From positions 1 through 31,032 of the forward strand of contig CABRXX010000028.1 in the NCBI GenBank assembly GCA_902475025.1: a DNA stretch of 31,032 nucleotides, written 5' to 3'. Positions 14,901 through 22,615 of the stretch are shown piece after piece (position 1 is the first letter of the stretch; every line of letters starts with the position of its first letter). The DNA is from Merdiplasma sp905207905 (GTDB lineage Bacteria; Bacillota; Clostridia; Lachnospirales; Lachnospiraceae). Below the pieces are notes generated by a model. It was not told where the DNA came from. It saw nothing but the letters and a program-made list of their open reading frames with translations, and ran no database searches. Made by a program: the position numbers and the translations under genes.

Positions 14901-15613
14901 TGTCAGATGTGTTGCTGAAAGTAGAGCATTTATCCGCAGCGTATGGAGGAATCCGGGCTTTGGATGATGTTTCCCTGGAGGTAAAGGAGGGGGAGATTGT
15001 GGCAGTGCTGGGAGCCAACGGCGCGGGAAAATCCACCCTGTTAAAATGTCTTTCCGGGGAGAAACGGCCATCAGGAGGCAAAATCGTTTTTGGAGGAGAG
15101 CAGCTGCCTGCGAAACCCTATCAGGTGGTGGAAAGCGGTATGGTGATTGTGCCGGAGGGACGACAGATTTTCTATAAGCTGTCCGTGTATGATAATCTGC
15201 AGGTGGGCAGCTGTCTGCGAAAGGACAAGGAAGGAATCCGGCAGGATCTGGAGATGGTGTATGAGATGTTTCCGCGCTTAAAGGAACGGGAACACCAGTA
15301 CGGGGGATTGCTTTCAGGCGGAGAACAGCAGATGCTGGCGATTGCCAGGGGACTGATGGCAAGGCCAAAGCTGATGATGCTGGACGAGCCCAGTCTTGGT
15401 TTGGCGCCTATTATTGTGCAGCAGATTATGGAAATTTTAAAACAGGTGAATCTGAAGGGAACTACGATTCTGCTGATTGAGCAGAATGCCCATAAAGCTC
15501 TGAAGCTGTGTCACCGGGCTTATCTGATGAATGTGGGGCATGTGGTGGCAGAGGGAACTGGAGAAGAATTGCTGGCAAACGATCAGTTGATGCAGGCTTA
15601 CCTTGGAGCATAG
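14900..15613 (+). CDS. livF: branched-chain amino acid ABC transporter ATPase LivF
   Basis: A 237-residue ABC ATPase. Walker A is GANGAGKST, the signature LSGGEQQMLAIARGL, Walker B LMMLDEPSLGLAP and the switch region LLIEQNAHK. The PEGRQIFYKLSVYDNL block is characteristic of LivF. The ATG overlaps the livG stop (TAATG). No terminator follows before the dehydrogenase gene 65 bases on. Confidence 0.93.
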   Translation: MSDVLLKVEHLSAAYGGIRALDDVSLEVKEGEIVAVLGANGAGKSTLLKCLSGEKRPSGGKIVFGGEQLPAKPYQVVESGMVIVPEGRQIFYKLSVYDNLQVGSCLRKDKEGIRQDLEMVYEMFPRLKEREHQYGGLLSGGEQQMLAIARGLMARPKLMMLDEPSLGLAPIIVQQIMEILKQVNLKGTTILLIEQNAHKALKLCHRAYLMNVGHVVAEGTGEELLANDQLMQAYLGA

Positions 15614-15678
15614 CAAAGACAGTGAAAGGCAGCTATCAAAAAGAGCTGCGGGAAAAATAAATGGGAGGATCATAGGAG

Positions 15679-16737
15679 ATGAAAGCAGCAGTTTGGCATG
15701 GACATAAAGATGTGCGGATCGAGAATATGCCGGAGCCTGCGCCAAAGGCCGGACAGGTAAAGATTCAGGTGAATTGGGCTGGAATTTGCGGAACGGATCG
15801 CCATGAGTATGAGGGTCCGAACTTTATTCCGGTGGAGAAGCCCCATCGACTCACCGGGCGGGTGGCGCCCCTGATTATTGGGCATGAGTTTTCAGGCAGG
15901 ATCGTAGAGCTTGGAGAAGGCGTGACGGGCTGGAAGGTGGGAGATCGGGTTACCGGAAACGGGAGCCTTACCTGCGGGCAGTGCGAAGCCTGCCAAAGCG
16001 GCCGTTACAATATCTGTCAGCGATTAGGATTTGTGGGAGTGGGCGATGACGGAACTTTTGCGGAATATGTGATTTTTGGGGCGGATAAGCTGTTTGCTAT
16101 TCCAGAGGGAGTAACCCAGCGGCAGGCAGCGGTGGCAGAGCCTTTGGCCTGTGGAATCCATGCAACGAATCTTCTGGGGGATCTTAAGGGAAAAGATGTA
16201 GTAGTGATCGGCCCGGGTATCATCGGCTTGTCTGCATTTTTTGGCGCAAAGTATGCTGGGGCAGGCAGGATACTGGTGTCTGGCATCGGGGAGTACCGCA
16301 GGGAGCTGATTGAGCGCTATGGGGGTACTTATGTGGATGTTTCCAAGACGGATCTGGAAGCGTATGTGAGGGAGTGGACCAAGGGAAGACTGGCAGATGT
16401 GGTATATGAGTGTCTGGGGGCTGAGAAAACTCTGGATCAGTGTATCCGCATCAGTAAGCCGGGAGGCAGGATCATGGTGATGGGCGTGTTCGGCAAAAAG
16501 CCTGTGATTGATATGAATACTCTCCAGGAGGCAGAGCGGGTGATTTACACCAGCCAGGCCCATGTGGATGAGATTGCTTCTGCCTTGGAGTATATGCGGG
16601 AAGGAAAGATCAATGCGGATGAACTGGTGACCAGAGAGGTGACATTGGACACTTTGGTGGAGGACGGTTTTGAACATTTGATTACCCATGGACCGGAGCA
16701 TATCAAGGTGCTGATCCGGATCGGGGAGCAGGAATAG
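15679..16737 (+). CDS. zinc-dependent alcohol dehydrogenase, 2,3-butanediol/polyol dehydrogenase type
   Basis: A 352-residue medium-chain dehydrogenase. Catalytic zinc ligands are Cys37 (GICGTD) and His69-Glu70 (GHEFSG); structural zinc is held by Cys99, 102, 105 and 113 (CGQCEACQSGRYNIC). The NAD-binding glycine motif is GPGIIGLSA. The spacing HEYEGPNFIP then PHRLTG is typical of 2,3-butanediol dehydrogenase-like enzymes, which oxidise or reduce vicinal diols and acyloins; threonine or sorbitol dehydrogenase activity is possible. GGAGG and AGGAG precede the ATG. It probably extends the liv operon, hinting that the transported compound or its product is its substrate, but that link is only positional. 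Confidence 0.85.
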   Translation: MKAAVWHGHKDVRIENMPEPAPKAGQVKIQVNWAGICGTDRHEYEGPNFIPVEKPHRLTGRVAPLIIGHEFSGRIVELGEGVTGWKVGDRVTGNGSLTCGQCEACQSGRYNICQRLGFVGVGDDGTFAEYVIFGADKLFAIPEGVTQRQAAVAEPLACGIHATNLLGDLKGKDVVVIGPGIIGLSAFFGAKYAGAGRILVSGIGEYRRELIERYGGTYVDVSKTDLEAYVREWTKGRLADVVYECLGAEKTLDQCIRISKPGGRIMVMGVFGKKPVIDMNTLQEAERVIYTSQAHVDEIASALEYMREGKINADELVTREVTLDTLVEDGFEHLITHGPEHIKVLIRIGEQE

Positions 16738-16936
16738 GGCGGTACCGGAGACCGAAAGGCCGGAAAAGACGGCTGTGGCAGCAGCGGCAGGAAAAGTTTG
16801 AATAATAGCGGAAACAGTCAGGCTGGAGAAAGCGGGAAAGCTGCTGCAGGTAACTTACGAAAGTATGGAAAGCCGGAGCATCGGGCTGTGGCAGATCCAT
16901 CTAAATAAATATTTTATGACATAAGGAGAAAAGATT

Positions 16937-17404
16937 ATGCAGAGAATTCCAAGTTTTAGTATTGACCACACAAAGTTAGAGAAAGGCGTGTATCTGTCCA
17001 GACAGGATGATGATGTAAAGACCTGGGATGTGCGGATCAAAGAGCCTAACCATGGAGACTATCTGTCTACCGGCGTAAGCCATACCATTGAGCATCTGTT
17101 TGCCACCTTTGCAAGAAACAGCCAGTATAAGGACGGCATCATCTATGTGGGCCCAATGGGCTGCCGTACAGGCGCTTATTTCCTTACCAGAGGATTGTCT
17201 GATCAGGAAGTGTTAGACTGCATTCGTGAGTCTTTCCGTCAGATTACCACTTTTGAGGGAGAGATTCCCGGTGCGAAAGAGGAAGAGTGCGGCAATTATC
17301 AGGATCATGACCTGGAAGGTTGCAAGAGAGAGGCTGCTGAGTATCTGAAGGTTCTGGATAAGCTGACTCCGGAAGATATGAAGTACAAATACTACTTAGA
17401 CTGA
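16937..17404 (+). CDS. luxS: S-ribosylhomocysteine lyase LuxS
   Basis: A 155-residue LuxS. The metal site is His49 and His53 in HTIEH plus Cys118 in ECGNYQDHDL; Glu52 and Cys76 (GCRTGAYF) are the catalytic acid/base pair. It cleaves S-ribosylhomocysteine to homocysteine and DPD, the precursor of AI-2. AAGGAG lies ahead of the ATG. The 199 bases upstream are purine-rich and hold no promoter I trust. The terminator after it is followed within 30 bases by cobU, so the cobalamin genes may depend on read-through from here. Confidence 0.97.
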   Translation: MQRIPSFSIDHTKLEKGVYLSRQDDDVKTWDVRIKEPNHGDYLSTGVSHTIEHLFATFARNSQYKDGIIYVGPMGCRTGAYFLTRGLSDQEVLDCIRESFRQITTFEGEIPGAKEEECGNYQDHDLEGCKREAAEYLKVLDKLTPEDMKYKYYLD

Positions 17405-17466
17405 CGGAGCAGAAGCTGTCTGACAGCAGAATGTCCGGAGAAAAACGGAGATATTGATTTTAAAAT

Positions 17467-17509
17467 ATCAGGCCGAAGGGGAGAAAACGCTTCTTCGGTC
17501 TGATTTTTT
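17467..17509 (+). terminator. intrinsic terminator between luxS and cobU
   Basis: ATCAGGCCGAAG (17467-17478) pairs with CTTCGGTCTGAT (17493-17504), one G-U, followed by TTTTTT. cobU starts only 30 bases beyond, with no room for a promoter in between. Confidence 0.88.
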
Positions 17510-17539
17510 CGGATGAAAAACACAGATGGAGGCTGAGTC

Positions 17540-18202
17540 ATGTTTTTGGTGGTGACAGGAGGAAGCGGAAGCGGAAAATCGGAGTATGCAGAGCGGCGGG
17601 TGCTGGAGCTGGGAGCGGGATACAGGATTTATCTGGCTACCATGCAGTGTTTTGACGAGGAGAGTAAAAAAAGAGTGCAGCGCCACAGAAGGATGCGGGC
17701 AGGAAAAGGCTTTGTCACTGTGGAGCGTCCGTTGGATCTTAAGGGACTGGAATTTAGGAAGCCCGGAGGAATGGTTTTTGAGAAAAGTTCCGGCGATACA
17801 GCAGGAACCGGAGGAGAAGTTGTGCTTTCCAATTTCGGCGATCCTGGAGAGCGCAGAGGAGATGACCCGGAGTATGCTTCTTGTCAGTTCACAGTTCTTC
17901 TGGAATGTATGTCCAATCTGGCAGCGAACGAAATGTTTGCACCTGGCGGAAGCCGGGAAAGAACCGTGGAAGAGATTAAACGCGGAATTGACAGATTAGT
18001 TGGAACGTGTGATAATCTCGTTGTGGTTACCAATGAGGTATGTTCTGACGGAATTTTATATGATCCGGATACTCTGGCTTATCAGAAGGTTTTGGGAGAG
18101 ATCAATCGTTTTCTGGCCGGGATAGCGGATGAGGTGGTAGAGGTTGTCTATGGGATACCTGTGACACTGAAAGGTAAGGGGCGGTGCCGGGCGGAGAATT
18201 GA
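17540..18202 (+). CDS. cobU: adenosylcobinamide kinase / adenosylcobinamide-phosphate guanylyltransferase CobU
   Basis: A 220-residue CobU, about 40 longer than usual. The P-loop is GGSGSGKS (7-14), His49 in VQRHRRMR is the likely guanylylated residue, and VVTNEVCSDGI is the conserved late motif. It phosphorylates adenosylcobinamide and activates it to the GDP form for nucleotide-loop assembly. Residues about 72-116 (FRKPGG to EYASCQ) form an unusual insertion rich in Gly, Asp, Ser and Pro between the usual strands, possibly a disordered loop. TGGAGG precedes the ATG. It opens a likely cobU-cobS-(short cobU)-cobC-ruvA cluster. Confidence 0.92.
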   Translation: MFLVVTGGSGSGKSEYAERRVLELGAGYRIYLATMQCFDEESKKRVQRHRRMRAGKGFVTVERPLDLKGLEFRKPGGMVFEKSSGDTAGTGGEVVLSNFGDPGERRGDDPEYASCQFTVLLECMSNLAANEMFAPGGSRERTVEEIKRGIDRLVGTCDNLVVVTNEVCSDGILYDPDTLAYQKVLGEINRFLAGIADEVVEVVYGIPVTLKGKGRCRAEN

Positions 18203-18278
18203 GCGCAGGAAAACGCAGAGAGAGCTGCGGGAAGATGATAGAAATGCAGCGTGTAGAGGATGTCTTAAAAAGGAAGAA

Positions 18279-19043
18279 ATGATGATGAAAAATATGGTTC
18301 AGAGCTTTGTGGTAGCCTTTTCTATGTATTCGAAACTTCCCATGCCAAGAGTGGAATGGAATGACAAAAATATGAAATACTGTATCTGTTATTTTCCGCT
18401 GATCGGAGCAGTAATCGGCCTGCTGTTGAATGGCTGGTATGCCCTGGCCGATCTGGCAGGCTTTGGTTTGCTGTTTCGTACAGCGGTGCTGGTGTTGATA
18501 CCGGTGGCAGTGACTGGAGGAATTCACCTGGATGGACTTCTGGATACAGCAGATGCCCTGAGTTCCTATAAATCAAAAGAAGAAAAGCTGGAGATTTTAA
18601 AGGACAGCCATACAGGAGCCTTTGCTGTTATTGTGGGGATTGCCTATTTTATTTTGACGCTTGGGGTGTATTCGGAGGCAGAGGGAAGGCATCTGCAGGT
18701 CATAGGGCTTGGATTTGTGCTAAGCAGAGCGTTATCCGGGTTGGCGTTGGTAAGCTTTCAGAAAGCGAAAAATACCGGACTTCTCAGAACCTTTGCGGAC
18801 GCAGCTGCCAACCGGAAAGTGGCATTTTTCATGACTTTGTATCTGTTTTTAACAGGAGCTGGGATGCTGGTTTTGGATGTCAAGCTGGGAGCGGCAGCCA
18901 TCGGAGCGGCGCTGCTGGTTTTTTGGTGGTATCGGAGCATGGCTTACCGGAAGTTTGGCGGTATTACCGGAGATCTGGCCGGTTGTTTTGTGCAGGTGTG
19001 TGAGCTGGCTGTTGCACTGGCGGTGGTGCTGGCAGGAAGGTAA
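18279..19043 (+). CDS. cobS: adenosylcobinamide-GDP ribazoletransferase (cobalamin synthase) CobS
   Basis: A 254-residue membrane protein with about six to seven helices. Family motifs are FSMYSKLPMPR near the start, the metal-binding-type GGIHLDGLLDTADALSS and KLEILKDSHTGAFAV, and GGITGDLAGCFVQ near the end. It joins adenosylcobinamide-GDP to alpha-ribazole (or its phosphate), the last assembly step, at the membrane. AAAAGGAAG precedes a run of three ATG codons at 18279-18287; any could serve. It lies 76 bases after cobU. Confidence 0.95.
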   Translation: MMMKNMVQSFVVAFSMYSKLPMPRVEWNDKNMKYCICYFPLIGAVIGLLLNGWYALADLAGFGLLFRTAVLVLIPVAVTGGIHLDGLLDTADALSSYKSKEEKLEILKDSHTGAFAVIVGIAYFILTLGVYSEAEGRHLQVIGLGFVLSRALSGLALVSFQKAKNTGLLRTFADAAANRKVAFFMTLYLFLTGAGMLVLDVKLGAAAIGAALLVFWWYRSMAYRKFGGITGDLAGCFVQVCELAVALAVVLAGR

Positions 19044-19064
19044 GCGGCAGATAGGAGACGGAAG

Positions 19065-19451
19065 ATGATTTTAATTGTAGGAGGAGCGTTCCAGGGAAAG
19101 CTGGACTATGCTTGCAGACTGACAGGGTATAAAAAAGAGGACTTTTTGGATGGAGGCACCTGCTTGGAGGAGGAGGCCTTTGGCGCGAAAGGTATCCGCC
19201 ATTTTCATGAATATATTAAAAACCGGATGAAGGAGGGCAGAGACTGCCAGGAACTGGCAGAAAAATTGCTGATGGAGAATCCGGATGTGGTGATTATTAC
19301 CAATGAACTGGGATATGGGATCGTACCTTTGGATCCTTTTGACCGCAATTGGCGGGAAACGGTGGGGAGAGTGTGTACCGGACTGGCCAAAGGAGCAGAA
19401 CGGGTAGAACGGGTGGTCTGTGGCCTTGGTATGGTGCTGAAGTCCGAATAA
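19065..19451 (+). CDS. short CobU-like protein
   Basis: A 128-residue protein that looks like a shrunken CobU. The N-terminus MILIVGGAFQGKLDYA matches the CobU P-loop region, but the loop ends in Gly-Lys-Leu without the normal Ser/Thr. The C-terminal half matches CobU well: VVIITNELGYGIVPLDP, then GRVCTGLAKGAERVERVVCGLGMVLK. The middle with the guanylylation histidine motif is not recognisable. It may have a new role in B12 assembly, assist the full-length CobU, or be degenerate. It follows cobS by 21 bases with GGAGACGGAAG upstream. Confidence 0.75.
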   Translation: MILIVGGAFQGKLDYACRLTGYKKEDFLDGGTCLEEEAFGAKGIRHFHEYIKNRMKEGRDCQELAEKLLMENPDVVIITNELGYGIVPLDPFDRNWRETVGRVCTGLAKGAERVERVVCGLGMVLKSE

Positions 19452-19526
19452 CTCCCTGGATAGGAGAAAAGAGAGAACTTTAAGAAAGTGTATCTGAATG
19501 CGAGAAAGAACATCGATGGTGAATTG

Positions 19527-19576
19527 CTCTGGTGAGAGCAGGGAATACTTGGGTTTAACGACTCTGGCAGAGCAGG
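19527..19576 (+). repeat. pair of similar small hairpins upstream of cobC
   Basis: CTCTGGTGAGAGCAGG (19527-19542) and CTCTGGCAGAGCAGG (19562-19576) are near-identical, and each folds into a CTCT/AGAG hairpin. They lie in the 139-base gap between the short CobU-like gene and cobC, ending 15 bases before the start. Confidence 0.4.
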
Positions 19577-19590
19577 TTAGAGGAACACAG

Positions 19591-20229
19591 ATGGGAATAG
19601 AATTATGGCTGATCCGGCATGGGGAAACTGCTGGAAATTTGAAAAAAAGATATATCGGAACAACAGACGAGCCGCTGTGCCCGGAAGGCATCCGCGGGCT
19701 GGAGGAACGCAAAGCGGCAGGTCTTTATGGAAGAAAAGAGCCGGATGCCTGGTTTTTAAGCCCTATGAGACGGTGCAGGGAGACGGCAGAAGTCCTGGGG
19801 CAGAAGGGGCAGACGCCTGCGTACATGGTGGAGGATTTTCGGGAATGTGATTTTGGGTTGTTTGAGAACAAAAATTATCTGGAACTTGAAGGCTGTCTTT
19901 CCTATCAGAAGTGGGTGGACAGCAAAGGAACGCTTCCCTTTCCGGAGGGAGAAGCACCGGAAGCGTTTCGGCGCAGAAGCTGTCTTGCTTTTGAAAGCGT
20001 GGTAAATCAGGCTGTGGAGGCGGGATGGCAGCAGGTGAGACTGGTGGTTCACGGAGGTACTATTATGAGTATTATGGAGCGGTTTACCAGTCCGCCAGCG
20101 GACTATTTTCAGTGGCAGGTAGAAAACGGCGGCGGCTATGTGATATACTTGGAACCGGAGGAATGGAAAAAGAATCTCCGGCTGAGGGAATACTATCGCC
20201 TGAGATATACAGGGAGAGCAGAGCAATGA
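19591..20229 (+). CDS. cobC: histidine phosphatase family protein, probable alpha-ribazole phosphatase CobC
   Basis: A 212-residue branch-1 histidine phosphatase. The catalytic motif is LIRHGETAGN (His9), with RCRETAE and FRECDFGLFENKNY typical of CobC-like members and the second histidine in VVHGGT. CobC removes the phosphate from alpha-ribazole-5'-phosphate or adenosylcobalamin phosphate. The cob neighbours support this over a phosphoglycerate mutase. I chose the ATG at 19591 with AGAGGA upstream; the frame is open to 19498 without a ribosome site. Its stop overlaps the ruvA start. Confidence 0.85.
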   Translation: MGIELWLIRHGETAGNLKKRYIGTTDEPLCPEGIRGLEERKAAGLYGRKEPDAWFLSPMRRCRETAEVLGQKGQTPAYMVEDFRECDFGLFENKNYLELEGCLSYQKWVDSKGTLPFPEGEAPEAFRRRSCLAFESVVNQAVEAGWQQVRLVVHGGTIMSIMERFTSPPADYFQWQVENGGGYVIYLEPEEWKKNLRLREYYRLRYTGRAEQ

Positions 20230-20828
20230 TAGCATATTTAAAGGGCGAGGTGGCAGCAGTGGGGGAAAACCGGCTGGTGCTGGAAGTGAATAAAATCGGA
20301 TATCAGATTCTGATCTCTGGCAGGGATGCGGCGGATATGCCTCCTGTGGGAGAAGAGGTGACAATTCACACCTACTTAAACGTGCGGGAGGATGCCATGC
20401 AGCTATTTGGCTTTCTCTCAGAGGATGATTTGGAGATCTATAAGCTGTTGATCAGCGTTAATGGTATTGGGCCCAAGGCAGGACTTGGCATCTTGTCGAC
20501 TCTCTCAGCAGATGACCTGCGGTTTGCAGTGCTGTCCGATGATGTGAAGGCCATCACAAAAGCGCCGGGAATCGGGGCCAAGACAGCCCAGAAATTGATT
20601 TTGGAGTTAAAGGATAAATTATCTCTGGAGGAAGCCTTTGAAAAGAAGCTTCAGAAGGCAGAGGCTGCTTTAGAAGGCGATGAGGAGAGCAGAGGCCAGG
20701 CGGTACAGGCGCTGGTGGCCTTAGGTTACTCCAATACAGAAGCCTTCCGGGCAGTGAAGCGGGTGGAGATTACAGAGGATATGGATACAGAGGCTATTTT
20801 GAAACAGGCTTTAAAGAAGCTGCTGTAA
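20226..20828 (+). CDS. ruvA: Holliday junction branch migration protein RuvA
   Basis: A 200-residue RuvA, normal length, starting MIAYLKGEVA. Domain I (OB fold) is about 1-63, the helix-hairpin-helix motifs include SVNGIGPKAGLGIL and APGIGAKTAQKLILELK, and the C-terminal RuvB-contact domain ends in LKQALKKLL. RuvA tetramers hold Holliday junctions and load RuvB. The ATG overlaps the cobC stop (ATGA), so translation is probably coupled to a cobalamin gene. I see no LexA box upstream. Confidence 0.97.
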   Translation: MIAYLKGEVAAVGENRLVLEVNKIGYQILISGRDAADMPPVGEEVTIHTYLNVREDAMQLFGFLSEDDLEIYKLLISVNGIGPKAGLGILSTLSADDLRFAVLSDDVKAITKAPGIGAKTAQKLILELKDKLSLEEAFEKKLQKAEAALEGDEESRGQAVQALVALGYSNTEAFRAVKRVEITEDMDTEAILKQALKKLL

Positions 20829-20884
20829 GGAGAGAGAACAGTTAAGTTACAAAAATTTAACAGAAAATCAGGATTGGAGTTACC

Positions 20885-21883
20885 ATGGGAAAACGGATCA
20901 TCACCACAGATATGACAGCGGAAGATCTGCATCTGGAGCCGAGTCTGCGGCCTCAGAAGCTGGAAGAATACATTGGACAGGAAAAAGCAAAAAGTACTTT
21001 AAGGATTTATATAGAAGCAGCCAAACAGAGAAAGGATACTCTGGATCATGTGCTGTTTTACGGTCCTCCGGGACTTGGGAAAACTACTCTGGCCGGGATC
21101 ATTGCCAATGAGATGGGAGTGAATATTAAGATCACTTCCGGCCCGGCTATTGAAAAGCCGGGGGAGATGGCGGCGGTGCTGAACAACCTCCAGGAGGGGG
21201 ATGTGCTGTTCGTAGATGAGATACACAGGCTGAACCGTCAGGTGGAGGAGGTACTTTATCCGGCTATGGAAGATTTTGCCATTGACATTATGATCGGCAA
21301 AGGGGCTGCGGCCCGCTCGATTCGGCTGGATTTGCCCCGTTTTACTCTGGTGGGAGCCACTACCAGGGCGGGACTTTTGACAGCTCCACTTAGAGATCGC
21401 TTTGGTGTGATCCATCATCTGGAGTTTTATACGGAGGAGGAATTAAAGACCATTATCATTCGGTCGGCCAAAGTGCTGGGAGTGAAGATTGATGAGGCGG
21501 GGGCGCTGGAATTGGCCAGGCGTTCCAGGGGAACGCCAAGACTGGCCAACCGCTTCCTAAAGCGGGTGCGGGACTTTGCCCAGGTAAAATGCAATGGAGA
21601 GATCACAAAAGAGGTAGCTTCTATGGCGTTGGATCTTCTGGAGGTGGATCGCTGCGGACTGGATTCTATCGACCGCCTGATTTTAACAACGATGATTGAA
21701 AAATTTTCCGGAGGTCCGGTGGGGCTTGACACTTTGGCTGCGGCAATCGGAGAAGATTCCGGGACCCTGGAGGATGTGTATGAGCCCTACCTGATCAAGA
21801 ACGGTTTTTTAAACCGAACCCCAAAAGGCCGTACAGTATCGGAGAAAACCTATCATCATCTGGGCCTGCTTCTGCCGGAGTAA
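20885..21883 (+). CDS. ruvB: Holliday junction branch migration ATPase RuvB
   Basis: A 332-residue AAA+ motor. The LRPQKLEEYIGQE entry motif, Walker A GPPGLGKTT, Walker B LFVDEIHRL, sensor VGATTRAG and arginine finger region APLRDRFG are all present, then the winged-helix C-terminus (GLDTLAAAIGED, NGFLNRTPKGR). It pumps DNA through RuvA-bound junctions. GGAGTTACC precedes the ATG. It is 56 bases after ruvA. The next gene has its own promoter. Confidence 0.98.
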   Translation: MGKRIITTDMTAEDLHLEPSLRPQKLEEYIGQEKAKSTLRIYIEAAKQRKDTLDHVLFYGPPGLGKTTLAGIIANEMGVNIKITSGPAIEKPGEMAAVLNNLQEGDVLFVDEIHRLNRQVEEVLYPAMEDFAIDIMIGKGAAARSIRLDLPRFTLVGATTRAGLLTAPLRDRFGVIHHLEFYTEEELKTIIIRSAKVLGVKIDEAGALELARRSRGTPRLANRFLKRVRDFAQVKCNGEITKEVASMALDLLEVDRCGLDSIDRLILTTMIEKFSGGPVGLDTLAAAIGEDSGTLEDVYEPYLIKNGFLNRTPKGRTVSEKTYHHLGLLLPE

Positions 21884-21945
21884 TGCAGGCTGCGGTGCGA
21901 GTGCCAGCAGAAACACCCTTCCAAAGAGGGGAGAAAAGAAATTTC

Positions 21946-21973
21946 TTGTAATTCATAGGATTTCGTTTATAAT
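21946..21973 (+). promoter_or_regulatory. promoter of zapA
   Basis: TTGTAA (21946-21951), a 16-base spacer and TATAAT (21968-21973), about 88 bases before the start codon. Confidence 0.65.
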
Positions 21974-22061
21974 AGAAGTAACGTTAGTACAAAGGAAGGC
22001 GTATTTTCGCAGCCATAAGAACGATACGGGATTAATACAGGGGAAAGGACGGACAGCTTTT

Positions 22062-22487
22062 ATGTCATCCAAAAATAAGACAGAAGTACTGATAGATGGA
22101 AAAATATATACCATGAGCGGTTATGAAAGTGAAGAATATCTTCAGAGGGTAGCTGTTTATCTGAATAATAAAATTTCTGAGATTAAAAGTATGGAAGGAT
22201 ACCATAGGCTGTCGGCAGATCTTCAGGGGATTCTGCTGAATCTCAATACGGCGGATGATTATTTTAAAGTAAAAAAGCAGGCGGATAATCTGGAGAAGGA
22301 GTTGTCGGAGAAGGACCGGGAACTGTATGAGATCAAGCATGAGCTGATTTCTGCGCAGATTAAGCTGGAGGCTTCAGAGAAATCTCTGGAGACTCTCCAG
22401 GAAGAGGCCAATGATTATCAGAAACGGATTGTCCAGCTGGAGACTCAGCTGGAAAGCCTGAAAAATCAGAAAAACACCAGAAACTAA
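22062..22487 (+). CDS. zapA: cell division protein ZapA
   Basis: The 141-residue product has a ZapA N-terminal domain (KTEVLIDGKIYTMSGYESEEY, residues about 6-26, then the QRVAVYLNNKI helix). A long coiled coil follows (about 72-138, heptads of Leu/Glu/Lys), longer than in short ZapA proteins. ZapA bundles FtsZ filaments at the Z-ring. GGAAAGGAC lies upstream. The U32-family gene follows through an attenuator-like terminator, the usual Clostridia neighbour order. Confidence 0.88.
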   Translation: MSSKNKTEVLIDGKIYTMSGYESEEYLQRVAVYLNNKISEIKSMEGYHRLSADLQGILLNLNTADDYFKVKKQADNLEKELSEKDRELYEIKHELISAQIKLEASEKSLETLQEEANDYQKRIVQLETQLESLKNQKNTRN

Positions 22488-22499
22488 AAAGATAAGGTG

Positions 22500-22586
22500 C
22501 TGCCGCAAAAGGAGAATTACGGGTTTCTGACATGGGACAATCGGATGTGCGAAAACCCTCTGTTCTTTACTTGGCGGCAGTTTTTT
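22500..22586 (+). terminator. long multi-part hairpin terminator in the U32 gene leader
   Basis: The outer arms CTGCCGC (22500-22506) and GCGGCAG (22574-22580) are perfect and TTTTTT follows at once. Inside, GGGTTT pairs with AAACCC and ACAT with ATGT. The stem ends about 17 bases before the U32 ribosome site, so it either ends zapA transcription or attenuates the U32 gene. Confidence 0.7.
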
Positions 22587-22615
22587 GTTTCGCAGGCAAT
22601 TTAGGAGGAATGGAT

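Noticed and set aside
20025..20225. Upstream extension of RuvA
   Set aside because: RuvA homologues begin with MIAYLKG, which coincides with the ATGA overlap at 20226.
20100..20230. LexA box ahead of ruvAB
   Set aside because: I searched by eye for CGAAC/GAAC-N4-GTTC patterns near ruvA and found none.
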